64,000 bases of DNA, from the NCBI GenBank assembly GCA_028551475.1, contig CM052360.1, positions 20,184,682 through 20,248,681 of the forward strand, read 5' to 3'. How positions within the stretch are numbered: the first letter of the stretch is position 1; each line of letters begins with the position of its first letter. The notes beneath the pieces are model-generated. The model saw nothing but the letters and a program-made list of their open reading frames with translations. It was not told where the DNA came from and did not search any database. This stretch comes from Casuarina equisetifolia (Eukaryota > Streptophyta > Magnoliopsida > Fagales > Casuarinaceae). Position numbers and translations under genes: made by a program. Below, piece after piece: positions 37,501 to 47,625 of the stretch.

Positions 37501-37940
37501 AAAGGAAGGACAGATAGGGAGTTTCAAGTAGGGGAGATGGTATTTTTGAGGTTGCAACCTTATCGACAGTTGTCAGTAAGTATGAGACGCCCTAATAAAT
37601 TAAGGCCATTGTATTATGGCCCTTTTGAGGTGTTAGACAGAGTGTGAACATTGGCCTATAAGTTGAAACTACCTAGGGATTCTAGAATTCATCCAGTCTT
37701 TCATGTTTTAGCCTTGAAGAAGTTTATTGGCAGCCAAGTTCAAGTCTAAGCAGAATTACCAACATTTATGGAGGCAGAAGGCATTATACTAGCTTAACCG
37801 CAAGCCATTTTGCAAACTACAGTGGCAAAGGGCAAAAAACAAATACTCGTGCTCTGGAAAGGTTCATCCGTTATAGATGCCACTTGGGAGTCCGTTGACC
37901 AGTTTTGCCTCAGGTATCCAAACTTCAACCATGGGGACAA
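34600..37940 (+). other. Fossil pol region of the chromovirus
   Basis: Protease (about 34630-34690), reverse transcriptase (about 35200-35900; YRALNKQTIKDRFPIP and LDLRSGYHQI), RNase H (about 36100-36480), integrase zinc-binding and core parts (about 36690-37400; LSMDFIEGLPSSKG) and a chromodomain-like end (about 37840-37940). Broken in several places. Confidence 0.85.
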
Positions 37941-37948
37941 GGTTTTTC

Positions 37949-37965
37949 CTTGAGGGGAAGGGAGT
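37949..37965 (+). other. Polypurine tract of the chromovirus
   Basis: TTGAGGGGAAGGGAGT lies immediately before the 3' LTR. Confidence 0.8.
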
Positions 37966-38442
37966 TGTCGCAGGCAAGAAAGTTAGGATCTTTTGTTGTT
38001 TATAATTTTGTGTAAGGTGTGAACTATGGGCTCAAGTGGGCTATTTGTTAATGGGTCGAATAGCCTTGTGTGGAGCCTTTTTGTTTTATTAATGGTAGTA
38101 TTGTAATTAAGCTGAAAACCTTGTAAAAGAGGGGGGGGGGGGGGGGGGCAATGCCTAAAGAACCCTAGCTGGTTGTTTATGAAAAATTGGCCTTCTAGCT
38201 GTCGGTGTTATGTCCCTTGTCGATGCAAAGGTGCTATCTCCCTTGGATGTAGGTGTGCCGTGTCCACTTGATGCGGTAAGTTGTTTAAACTCTATCTTAG
38301 ATTCATTTTGTGATTGTGCTATTGTGTGCTATGTTGTCGTATGGTGAAGATTGGTAGAAAGAAAAGGAATTCTAAACTCGATAGGAGCCTAGATCGTCCC
38401 TTGCAGTTTAAGAACCGGGTTTGTGTCAATTGGATTGCGACA
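37966..38442 (+). repeat. 3' LTR of the chromovirus
   Basis: TGTCGCAGG to TGCGACA, about 477 bp, with an 18-base G run at 38131-38148. It is followed directly by the TTAAG target duplication. Confidence 0.93.
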
Positions 38443-38459
38443 TTAAGATATTTCTAGTA

Positions 38460-39740
38460 TAAATGCCAGCACTTAAAAGAGCACGTTGATATAGAAAGTG
38501 AAATGCAAGGCAAATGCAAAGTCTTTGAAACCCGAGATTCTTACAAAGGCTTTCTTCCATTGGCTTAAGTCCTCATACAACAGGACAAAAAGAAAAGACA
38601 GAGAGAATTATGTGTGCCACTTCAGGCCCACGTTGCCGTAAGATTTGTTGCCTGGCAACGAATTTGAAAAATAAAAGCGACATGTGCTTGGTTGAGGTCA
38701 AAAAGTTAATGCTGGTAGTCGTAATAATTTTTAAGGATTGCTTTTCGGTATTGTATGCAATAAATCTAGAGTCCTCTCACTTCACAAAAGTTAATCTACA
38801 TGATTAGTGATCCTTTATTTCCATCACTCAAAAAATAATGTTTAAATAACTTATCATTATGCTCTTCAACAATGGAAGTGCCATTTCCAACCCATATTCC
38901 GGTACGATTGTACAGGCGACGATTTTGAAAAATAAAAAGGCCATACATTCACTTGAGGTCAAAAAGTTAATGGTAGTAGTTGTAACATTTGGTGAGGATT
39001 GCTTTGTGATATGGTATGCAATACTAGAATCCTTTCACTTTACAAAAAAATTAATTTATTTAGTAGTCTTTACTTAAAATTTCCATGATTCAGAAGGGAG
39101 TGTTAATAAATGATCATTTGCCTCATTAATTGTTTTAATGCATATTATTTTGTCTATGAGGAAGACTATGGTCCCAGTACTTAAAAGAGCACATTGATAC
39201 AGAAATTAAAGGCTAAATGTAATTTTTTTAATGAAAATTTAAGAGTACATTAATAAAAAGTAATATACCCAAACATAAGAACATATCTTAGAATTACAAA
39301 AATTTCAGGAATATAAATGTTAAAAGTCTCTAAATCTCACTCAAAATGATATTTTCTTATGAAAATTTTATATTTTAAAACAAAGACACTCTTATTCGTA
39401 CAAAATCTTTAAAAGTAGAGAGGCTCACTAAGGCTTTCTTCAGTTCTCTTAAGCGCTTAAAGAATAGGACAAAACGGAAAGAGAGACTTAAACCATGGAA
39501 GTGCCATTTGCGACCCACGTTGCTGTAAGATTCTACTCTTTTTGGCTGGCAAGAAATTGAAAATAAAGGAGGCATGCGTCTAGTTGAGCTCAAAAAGTTA
39601 ATAGCGGTAGTTGTAATGTATTGCTTTTCGATTATTTATGCAGAGAGTAGTGGACCTATCTCACTTTACTTAAAGCTGATTTACATGACGACCTATCTTT
39701 TATTTGTTAATGAGAAATGGTACACAAAAGATGAGCAGAT
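38460..39740 (+). repeat. Three diverged tandem units upstream of the second DUF247 gene
   Basis: AGGTCAAAAAGTTAATG with a following GTAGT.GTAA and TCTCACTT.AC occurs near 38697, 38956 and (as GAGCTCAAAAAGTTAATAG) 39585. Units 1 and 3 also share the left part (CTTAAAAGAGCAC; AGGCTTTCTTC; CCACGTTGC.GTAAGATT). Unit 2 is shorter. No conserved frame; not recognised. Confidence 0.65.
39222..39410 (-). mobile_element. Truncated LINE 3' end, minus strand
   Basis: Poly(T)-led fragment with ACATTAATAAAAAGTAATA, AAAGTCTCTAAATCTCACTC and AAAATGATATTTTCTTATG, the family 3' UTR. It interrupts the third tandem unit. Confidence 0.65.
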
Positions 39741-39983
39741 AAGGAAGAAAGAAGATCAAAGAATGATTAACTGGTCGCATGCTTTCAAAGTGGCTTCAGG
39801 TGGCTTTTCCCTTGTGCAGTCCGCCAACCGATAACGCTATAAATTAATGGCATGTGAAGTCCCCATCACCAATGAAGATCCAAAGTAAGTGGGAAAGTAA
39901 TGACATACATGCTATAAAGGGTGAAGGAGAACCTGCGTGGTTACACTCATAGGTGCATTGCTGTTCTCGGCCCTGTATTCTCT

Positions 39984-39991
39984 CTATAATT
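39984..39991 (+). promoter_or_regulatory. Possible TATA box of the second DUF247 gene
   Basis: CTATAATT lies about 225 bp before the exon-1 donor (40211/40212). A transcript starting about 30 bp downstream would include the leader exon that is conserved with the upstream gene. No other support. Confidence 0.35.
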
Positions 39992-40211
39992 TAGTCTCGC
40001 ACAGTTCGCGGAACAAAAGTTGAAAACGTTGTCTCTTTCGGAGGAACTCGTACCTGGGAAGAGGGGCTTTGGTCCTTTGCTCATAAAACAGAGAGGCAGT
40101 TCTCATCTTTTGGAGGAACAGCAAATCTGCTATCTATCTGAAAAAACAGCAAAAGTCTTTGGAGCTTAGTTCCGGTGATCTACGTGGGCAAAACAAACGT
40201 CTCTATATCAG

Positions 40212-41030
40212 GTAGAGTACGCTTCCTTTTATATATTCTCCTTCTCTTTCTTGTGGTTGTATCATAGACTTCTCACATCACTTACATGTTTTGACATATG
40301 CTGTATACTACACCTGTGATTTTTTGGTTATTAAATAACTAGGAATTTTTTCTTTCCGTTAAAATTGGCATAATAAAATTTAAATTGAAGTACTGAGATT
40401 TAAATGAGTGTAGTATATGACATTTGATACCCTATGGATTCAATAAATATAATAGAGAATACTCTATGAATAAGAGAGTATGCATGGCTAATATTTTATT
40501 TCTTTTTAACTTATAATTGTCGGGTTTCTTTTTTGTTCTTGGACAAATTAAGAGTTCCCGGAAAAGACCAACAAGTGGCCAAAAAAAGAAGAAACAAAAA
40601 GAGATTTGCATGCAAATTTAACGCAGTTTCTATGTTGATTTTCATTGTCAAGGCTCTGACGTTGCCGTTAAAGGTTGAATTCCTAGTTTCTATTTACAAT
40701 AATTTTCCACGCTATGAGCATTGAATATACAACCTTTTCACTTGTGTATGCAAATCTTAAGTTTAGCTCTCAAAACAAACAACTAATATCCTACATCCTG
40801 TAATTGTCTCTTCGTTCCATTTTTCTAAATAAGCATACAACTAGAATATTACATATGACCATAAAGTGGTTAGTCAATATACTCGTCCTTGACAATGATC
40901 AAATCTATGTTTTTTTTTCACACATTTGAATTTCTTAATGATCCTTTTTTATTGCAATCAGCGAAAGGCATGCAAATAGTACATCTAATGATCCACCTTA
41001 TTTTATCACTATTGGAATTTGTTGGCACAG
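40212..41030 (+). other. 5' UTR intron of the second DUF247 gene
   Basis: Donor CAG|GTAGAG at 40212 and acceptor GTTGGCACAG| ending at 41030, 819 bp. It matches the intron at 170-929, including TGTTGATTTTCATTGTCAAG and AAAGGTTGAATTCCTAG. The preceding exon has AAG where the sister gene has ATG, and a stop soon after, so it is untranslated here. Confidence 0.7.
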
Positions 41031-41034
41031 ACAA

Positions 41035-42501
41035 ATGCAAATGAATGCCAATGACGAAGAACCAAGAAGAGATGGTTCATTCGACATAGAAAGCCCTCAA
41101 CCATTGGAAGGACCAAGAAGAAATGGTTCATTCGACATAGAAACCCCTCAACCATTGGAAAGACCAAGAAGAAGTTCTTCATTCAACATAGGAACCCCTC
41201 AATTATTGGAAGACCCAAGAAATGGATCAGAAAGCTTGGTTCGCTCGCCCTCGAGAAGTATCTATAAGGTTCCAAAGCGACTGCGTTTAGTCAACGAAAC
41301 GGCCTATATGCCCAACATAGTGTCCATTGGTCCAATCCATCATGGAAAAGAACACCTACAAGCCATGGAAGAGCATAAAGAGAAGTACCTGGATGATCTT
41401 CTTCGCTTGACCAACGCAAGGAGGGAGTCATATTGGGAAGTTGTAAAGCGAAATGAACAGAAACTGCGCGCTTGTTATAATGAACCCAGTGAGCTTCGTA
41501 GTGATGAATTTGTGAAAATCATTCTAGTGGATGCTGCCTTTATCATTGCTCTATTAATCAAGTCCAGATTTGAAAATGTGGAAGTTGAAGAGGAAGGCCG
41601 CATAGTTCAAAAACTACTGGTCGAAGAGGAGGACCGCATATTTCGAAAACCATGGCTGTTACAAGACATATGGGTCGACTTGCTATTGATTGAAAATCAA
41701 CTTCCATTCTTTATTCTTAAGGATCTTTTTGAGATGGACAATCCATATATAGAGAGTGGAAGGTCGGATTGCTTCCTTAACCTCGTACATCACTTCTTCA
41801 CAGCACGAATGCGTCTTAACGATACGGAAGGCAGATTGGCAGAAATTGATCCTTCTAGAATTGAACATTTTGTTGACTTGCTAAGACTCTTACATCTACC
41901 TTCGAACTTGCAGGCTAGAGGGAGACTTGAAACGACAACCATACCCAGCATAACGGAGCTGCATCGAGCTGGAGTCAAATTCGAAGCTGGGTCAAGCAAA
42001 AACTTGTTTGACCTTGATTTCGAGAATGGGAAGTTGAAAATTCCTAAACTTACTATAGGAGACGAAACAGAAATCCTACTTCGTAATTTTATTGCCTTTG
42101 AGCAATGCCATTACAAAGATGCTTACATAAATGATTATGTTACCCTCATGAATTGCCTTATTAATACTAAGGAGGATCTAAGCTTAGTGGCCGAGTACGA
42201 AATTGTTGTGAATAGGTGTAGCAATAACAAGGAAGGGTCATTTCTTATTAACAAACTTCAAGATGGGGCTATTTTTGACACTGAGCAATTCTATTTTGCT
42301 AGTCTCTGTGAAAAGTTGAGCAGGTACTATAGAAAACCCTTGCACAAGTGGAAGGCGGATTTGAAGCAAAAGTACTTCAACACACCATGGGGTGGAACCT
42401 CTGTTGTTGTAGCTGCTACTCTCCTTATACTCAGTTTGATACAAACAGTGTGTTCCATTATATCTGCAATGTACGCGAAACCCAATCAACAGCAGCATTG
42501 A
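41035..42501 (+). CDS. DUF247 (UPF0481) plant membrane protein, downstream copy
   Basis: An unbroken frame of 488 codons starting with ATG four bases after the intron acceptor. Residues 10-60 are three tandem copies of a 17-residue unit (PRRDGSFDIESPQPLEG in the first). SIGPIHHG follows at 97-104, then ENQLPFFIL, FDLDFENGKLKIPKL and LHKWKADLKQKYF. A hydrophobic helix at about 456-477 and a short polar tail (YAKPNQQQH) end the protein. It closely resembles the gene at 111-2220. The tail is nine residues longer, and the insert EEEGRIVQKLLV is partly duplicated beside EEEDRIFRK. The membrane location is inferred; biochemical function is unknown for most family members. Confidence 0.95.
   Translation: MQMNANDEEPRRDGSFDIESPQPLEGPRRNGSFDIETPQPLERPRRSSSFNIGTPQLLEDPRNGSESLVRSPSRSIYKVPKRLRLVNETAYMPNIVSIGPIHHGKEHLQAMEEHKEKYLDDLLRLTNARRESYWEVVKRNEQKLRACYNEPSELRSDEFVKIILVDAAFIIALLIKSRFENVEVEEEGRIVQKLLVEEEDRIFRKPWLLQDIWVDLLLIENQLPFFILKDLFEMDNPYIESGRSDCFLNLVHHFFTARMRLNDTEGRLAEIDPSRIEHFVDLLRLLHLPSNLQARGRLETTTIPSITELHRAGVKFEAGSSKNLFDLDFENGKLKIPKLTIGDETEILLRNFIAFEQCHYKDAYINDYVTLMNCLINTKEDLSLVAEYEIVVNRCSNNKEGSFLINKLQDGAIFDTEQFYFASLCEKLSRYYRKPLHKWKADLKQKYFNTPWGGTSVVVAATLLILSLIQTVCSIISAMYAKPNQQQH
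41062..41214 (+). repeat. 51-bp coding minisatellite, three copies
   Basis: Units at 41062-41112, 41113-41163 and 41164-41214, each 17 codons beginning CCAAGAAGA. Units 1 and 2 are almost identical and unit 3 has diverged more. The upstream DUF247 gene has one unit. Confidence 0.95.
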
Positions 42502-42707
42502 AATGTTCCCATTTCATCACCCTATGACAATTGTTCTTGGGTGTACAAGTGTTGCTGGTGCTCTCTAGTTCTCTCGAAAAGTGGTTTTCTTCTGAAATGA
42601 TTGAATAAGTTTATGTATTTTGTTTTCTAAGCAATATATTATTGTGTTTCTACTGGCTTTCTACCACTAAATTATCTTATTCAAGTGCTTAATGTTAATA
42701 AGTTTTA
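42502..42707 (+). other. 3' UTR of the second DUF247 gene
   Basis: Matches the 3' flank of the upstream copy (CATTTCATCAC, CTCTAGTTCTCTCGAAA, TTAATGTTAATAAG) up to the point where a LINE begins. Confidence 0.6.
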
Positions 42708-43290
42708 CCTTTTTTTATATGAATATGTGAGTTATTTATTTAAGAATAAGATAATACAAAAGGTTAAAAATATATTCCAACACTATAATTTATTTAAGAA
42801 AAAATCAAATTTAAATTTTTTTAACTATAATGCAATAAGATATTAGTTGGAGAGAATTTAATGTTTTTAAATAGAAATACTCTCTTACATACTACTTTTT
42901 TTTTATTTTAACCAATAAAATTGATATTTTAATAACCTTATTTTGAAAACGTCTACGATTTTATTTTAACTATTTATAATTGACATATGTGAAGCAAAAA
43001 AGTTTAAGAAGCTTTATAATCAATTTTTTTTACTTTAATTATTCATTATAGTTCATATTTTCAATCGCTAATAATCTTATAAAGGTCATATGTAATGATA
43101 CTCTATCAAATTTGCCTAGTCAAAATATACTGAAAAATAAGCATAATATACTTTCAAATTAAGAACTATAGAAATTAAAATATAAGTTAATTTAGAGAAG
43201 CCATGAAGATATTACTTTTGTCGTAGAAAGTCTGACATTACATATGAGTTATCTAATAAAATTATAATAAATCTACCTTTATCAAGTTAA
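42708..43290 (-). mobile_element. Old LINE fragment, minus strand, in the 3' flank of the second DUF247 gene
   Basis: Begins after GTTTTACC with a T-rich run, then degenerate family 3' UTR (TATATTCCAACACTATAA) and ORF remnants. The duplicated flank of the upstream gene lacks it and continues directly to AATTTCTTCTC, matching AATTTCCTCTT at about 43290. Heavily decayed. Confidence 0.6.
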
Positions 43291-43520
43291 ATTTCCTCTT
43301 TTATTCTTTATAGCTTTTTACTTCATAAGTTATTTGGACGGGATTCGAAGTGCATAGGGAGCTTTCGGTGCTTGGCCACATTGCTCTACAATAGTAGAAC
43401 TAAGAAACACAAAAGTATGTCATTAAGAAAATTTTAAAACATATGTCGGTTTGTGCTATCTTCAATGCGTTGTACAAAAAGCTTCTGATGTTTAGTTATT
43501 ACGTTTGCAAACTGAAAAGA
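43291..43520 (+). repeat. Duplicated DUF247 3' flank, resumed
   Basis: Contains CTACAATAGTAGAACTAAG, GTATGTCATTAAGAAAAT and AAAAAGCTTCTGATGTT, collinear with 2485-2640. Similarity to the upstream copy ends near 43520. Confidence 0.65.
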
Positions 43521-45140
43521 AAAGTTGAAGCAGCTTTTTAGTTGTTCGAACTGCCAGTTACTGTCGAGCTTTCTACGAAGTCCCTAGCATTCAGAACTTT
43601 TGCTTCCTTCCCCCCTCCCCACCCTTCCTCTCGTCCTAATTCTGGACCTATCATATTGTAAGAGGCCATCATACTACCATCAAGTATAAAGTTATCTATA
43701 TCTAGAACGGTCGGGCATACTCCTGGGAGGCGATTATTTCTTTTGAGGCTCAAAAGGCCTTGCTCAAGAATCTCCTGCGCCACGCTGGATTGAATTGCGT
43801 CACCGGGTTTTTGCAGCAGCGTGTATCTTGGGCATTTTTCGTGGGCCTCGCTCTGTAGGATGGACTTCTTATTCTGCCCTTGATTTTAGCGTGGCCTGCC
43901 CAAAAGTAAAACATTTTGAATAGCTTCTTTTTGGGTGGGGAACTTGTCGCCTAGAGGTCCGTGACACCTGGGCTCACCAACCGAGCCGAAACGTGCCAAC
44001 AAATTCTAAAACATAAATGTGAAGGAAATTAAAACACTTTGATTTTAACTTATACATATCATCAGAAATTGTAGCTTTTAAAGTTGCAAACCAAAGAAAA
44101 TAGTAATATGCTCTATATACATGAGACTTGGCAGAGCCACTTTGGTCCTAGTTTTCTTTCTTTGGTAATAGCTAAGGATACTAAATTAAGGGATTCAAAA
44201 ATATTTTGTCCTATGCAAATCACGAAACATTTGTTTCAAAAACATTTTCTGCCTTTTCTTCCTCTTTATTCCATAATTTTGTTCTTGTTTCAATTAGGTA
44301 ACCTTTTGTACATTGAACGCATCACTAACATTCTTCCCTTAAAGTTGATTTTGAAATTACCTTCCTTTTATATGATGTCACTAGCAATCTTATTGTCAAT
44401 TTCTATTCTAATATAATAATTACCCAATAGCCCCTTGGCTATTCGAGCAAAATAATTGTTTTCTTCGTAAATTTGTAAAGGGACTTCGGCCTTGTCAAGT
44501 AGTTTGTCACGTCAATGTTACTGCAGAAATGGGTCTCACCGCGTGTTAAGGAGTCCGAAAAGTGAGGGTAAAAGTGATCGACAGATTTCGGCAAGTGCAG
44601 ATGTGTGAGAAAGCCGACAGCCTGAAACCCTTCACAGAAATATACACAAAAACGTAAAAACTTCACAATAGAACTTAAATACGAGAAGACAGGAACACAT
44701 TCGCAGCAGCTTCTACGGGTGGCTGCCACCACCGGAACGGAATCGCAACTTCTATAGGAGGTTGTCACCAAAATGCCTCTTTCTCGCGAGACAGCGCCCC
44801 CAAGACTCTCCAGAATGTTCCTCCCTTATCGCCGTTCCCGTCTTTTATTCTTCCTTTCCCTAGTCGGGTTTCCCTAACCAAGGCTTACTAAAACTGCTAA
44901 GGCCCACAACTCTCTTGGCTCAAATTAGCCCGTAACATATTTTGACTTGTCAAACCGCCCGTGAAATGATTAACAGTACTGGACATATTTACGTGGATGT
45001 TTTGGACCACTTAGCAGGAAAAATATATGCCTTCTATCATATTTCTTTGGATTTAATTATCGTGATGCGTGGCTATCTCATACTGTCGAAACTGCCCCTT
45101 CGAAGCAATGATTGTGTGGAAGAACCTTCAGAGTAGGAAT
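43521..45140. other. Unassigned DNA between the DUF247 gene and the array
   Basis: No gene supported. Minus-strand open frames at 43538-43783 and 44439-44771 lack recognisable families. GC-richer sequence at about 44440-44940 could be a solo LTR, but no partner or target duplication was found. Confidence 0.3.
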
Positions 45141-45480
45141 AGAACGTTAAAATGAATAAACAACTTGAGCATGAAAGATGCTCTTACCACTTTGTATAAA
45201 AAACTAGAAATAAAATAACGAGATGTCAATCGGGTGGGGAGATGCACCTAATAATAAATAACGATATAGATTTTCCTGCTTATTTTGTAATAAATAACAA
45301 GAAGTAATGTAGCGTCGGTAGGAGTCAACGGGATGGGCACATGCATCTAATCATAAATGTCCAGAAAGATGCACACTCATCTCATTTTCTGTACGACCGA
45401 AGAAAATATTTATAAGCAAATTGAGAGACTGATTTGGACCAATAACATTAAGGTTACAGGATGTAGGTCCCTATCGGAGT
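45140..45480 (+). repeat. Array upstream block, third region
   Basis: AAAGATGCTCTTACCAC, CATCTAATCATAAATG, GACTGATTTGGACCAA and AGGTTACAGGATG reproduce the order of 6300-7100 and 60190-60560. Confidence 0.5.
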
Positions 45481-46140
45481 AGGTTTGGTCCTGGCGACCT
45501 TTTTCGTGAATTTCTACAAAATTTTGCACATGCTTATGCCACACGAATTCTGTATACGGGATTTCCCTAGGCTGATCCTACAGTATAATAAAATCAAATT
45601 TTAAAGCTTGGAATTCTGTAGTGTGTTACTTGTCTTCCATCTTTCAAACCTTTTGTTATTTCCGTACAACTTGCGTGAAAGGATAGAGACAAAAGAGAAG
45701 AAGAGATCTCCAAAGTTGAGTAGTATCCCAAGTTTTGACTGTACAAATTTACTATACGTAGGACTCTTAGGTGTAACTTTGAGTGTAAATAGGCTTTCAA
45801 CTCAGAGATTGACACTTCACCATTTTCTATAATAATTATGTCATTTACATATATGAAAACAATTAAGAGACCCTTTTAAGAGAATTTCTCCCACTTTTTG
45901 TATGGTATTAGAGCAAGTTTAGTCCTACGCAATTTTGATGATGGCTTTTTTCTCAATTAGTTCCTATCGTGATTACTGTCTAAGTATAGGTATATCTCCA
46001 CATCTATCTTTGGCGGGCTGTACAATGTTAGTAGCAATATCCCTATTTCTTACAAGATTTTTGGGAGAGATATGTCCACTTTTTATAACCTTGTATAAAG
46101 ATTGCAAGAATACTTTAGGCTGCAAAACAGTATGTACGAC
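45481..46140. other. Array linker DNA, unassigned
   Basis: Contains CTTTTTATAACCTTGTATAAAG and a TTGTCTTTTGATAAAAGG stretch shared with 60580-60600. No gene seen. The 109-codon frame at 45935-46264 has no recognisable homologue. Confidence 0.3.
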
Positions 46141-46159
46141 GTTGTCTTTTGATAAAAGG

Positions 46160-46650
46160 GGTATTGGCGGTGGCCTGTCTCACGGCGTCACCCTCGTTCG
46201 GAAGTTAACCAGGTCCAAAAGAAAGTGGGAAACTTGTCCTTTGTTTTTGGCGTCTGCGGTATAAACTCTGTAGCGAAAAGTGAGGCCCGTCGTAGTAGAG
46301 TGAGTATAAATGTTGCTGCAAATCATCGTATCGTGATGTCCCAAGCGACAAATTGCCCTGATCCTCCAAAGACGTGTGTTGGCAAAGCTGCATTTGTCCT
46401 TTTCTGCATGAAAAAAGAAAGGCGAGAACGTCATCAACGTCAACAGTGCTACTCCAATAGATCTCCAAGTTTATGGTATATTCTTCCCGCGTTCGCCAAC
46501 CGACATGGCCCATATTCTCTCTGTCTCTCTCCCCCCTTCTGTTATTATATTTTTCTTTCCCATGTTGCTGTTACATAATGAATGAATGCTACGACGTTGC
46601 ATTTACATGCTTACCCATCTAACTTCAAATTCAAAGTTGCAGACTGAAAG
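46160..46650 (+). repeat. Promoter-like module, copy 9 (internal deletion)
   Basis: Starts GGTGGCCTGTCTCACGGCG, has GCGTCTGCGGTATAAACTC, then skips to GCAAATCATCGTATCG, so the CAGTCCCCACAG and TATA-like part is missing. It continues with CAAGTTTATGGTATATTC at the donor position, CGTTCGCCAACCGACATGG and CATGTTGCTGTTACATAATG. Confidence 0.55.
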
Positions 46651-46659
46651 ATTTGGAGC

Positions 46660-47256
46660 GCAAGGCGCATTGTTTTCTAGTATAATGAAACAAGGTGGAA
46701 AGAAGTAAAAAAAAAAAAAAGAAAAAAAGAGGCCAAAATCCTGTAAGAGAGGGTAAGGGCTGTGATGAACGAAGAGTGCTTTACCGTTTCGAAAGGTGTG
46801 CAAAGTTGAACATGGTACGAGAATGGGTTATCGGAAGAAGTGTTTTCAGTTGCTTTTATGGCAATCAATTACCTTCCTCGTTGAGACTTATATTCCAAAA
46901 TCTCTTTGTTTTTTTTTTCTTTAACGACAGGAGGGGGGAGAAAAAAAGAAAGAGAGAAAAAAATATAAAAGTTTTATAGTAACTATATCAAATGTATCCT
47001 GTAAGTTTATATTATATCACATTTAAAATAAAAAAATAGATGAAGATTCAATAATAAAAATTTAGATAATTTTACTATTATTACAAATAAAAAACATAAA
47101 AAGTAAGATTTTATCACTCAAAAGACTATAAGTTATAAATTATAATAAATTTTTGTAAGAATTTTTGAAAAATTTTAAATAAAATTTTTGAGCTTAAATA
47201 ATAATATTGTAACTATATAATTTTGTATTTAACTTGAAGATATATAATAGTTGATA
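46660..47256. other. Unassigned AT-rich DNA
   Basis: A-rich tract at about 46707-46730, then very AT-rich sequence with no frame or repeat match. Confidence 0.3.
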
Positions 47257-47259
47257 ATT

Positions 47260-47260
<1 letters not shown>

Positions 47261-47302
<42 letters not shown>
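47261..47302. repeat. (AG)n microsatellite
   Basis: About 21 AG units, at the position of the GA-rich tract seen in other array modules, for example 7945. Confidence 0.9.
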
Positions 47303-47310
<8 letters not shown>

Positions 47311-47470
47311 TTAGCACGATGCCAATTATGTTGTTCCGGTGATCACTAGTTTAGGTATATCCTCTTCTCTTTTACATACCGACAGAAGCAACACAAGATA
47401 CAAGTAAAAGATTAATTACCGTTAGATGGGATTTTCAAAAATGCAACAGGTCAGTTATGAAATAATCACT
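47303..47470 (+). repeat. Promoter-like module, copy 10 (3' part only)
   Basis: AGTGTTAGCACGATGCC, TCACTAGTTTAGGTATATCC (donor-like GT) and GATTAATTACCGTTAG GATGGG-type sequence. The TATA-containing part is absent or replaced by the AG repeat and AT-rich DNA. Confidence 0.5.
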
Positions 47471-47625
47471 TATTGAGGGCATGCGTGCAAATGCACTTTC
47501 TTCGCCTATTTATTACACTGATGATATATAGGGGTTCACCCTTCATTGCCATCCGTGGGCATTCGTTCTCCAAAGCCAGCCGATATTGCAGCGACGTGAT
47601 TTGGCTGAGTTCTCTGTATAATCTC

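Larger units (their letters stand above)
32829..38442 (+). mobile_element. Ty3/gypsy chromovirus, full-length but decayed
   Basis: Both LTRs begin TGTCGCAGG and end TGCGACA. The 5-bp target duplication TTAAG flanks the element (32824-32828 and 38443-38447). Internal parts are in Ty3/gypsy order: gag with a zinc knuckle, aspartic protease (MDTGS), reverse transcriptase, RNase H, integrase and a C-terminal chromodomain-like piece (LVLWKGSS). The chromodomain places it among chromoviruses. Coding regions are broken, with roughly ten breaks. The LTRs differ by about 6% by eye, suggesting an insertion a few million years old. Confidence 0.93.

Noticed and set aside
43538-43783. 81-codon minus-strand frame near the second DUF247 gene
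   Set aside because: No family similarity seen; it overlaps the end of the duplicated 3' flank and then unassigned DNA.
44439-44771. 110-codon minus-strand frame
   Set aside because: No recognisable family, odd Cys/Ser/Arg composition and no splice or start context; more likely chance in GC-richer repeat debris.
5226-47302. Microsatellites read as a CRISPR-like or other spaced repeat array
   Set aside because: Simple tandem dinucleotide or pentanucleotide runs with no spacers, in a plant nuclear context.
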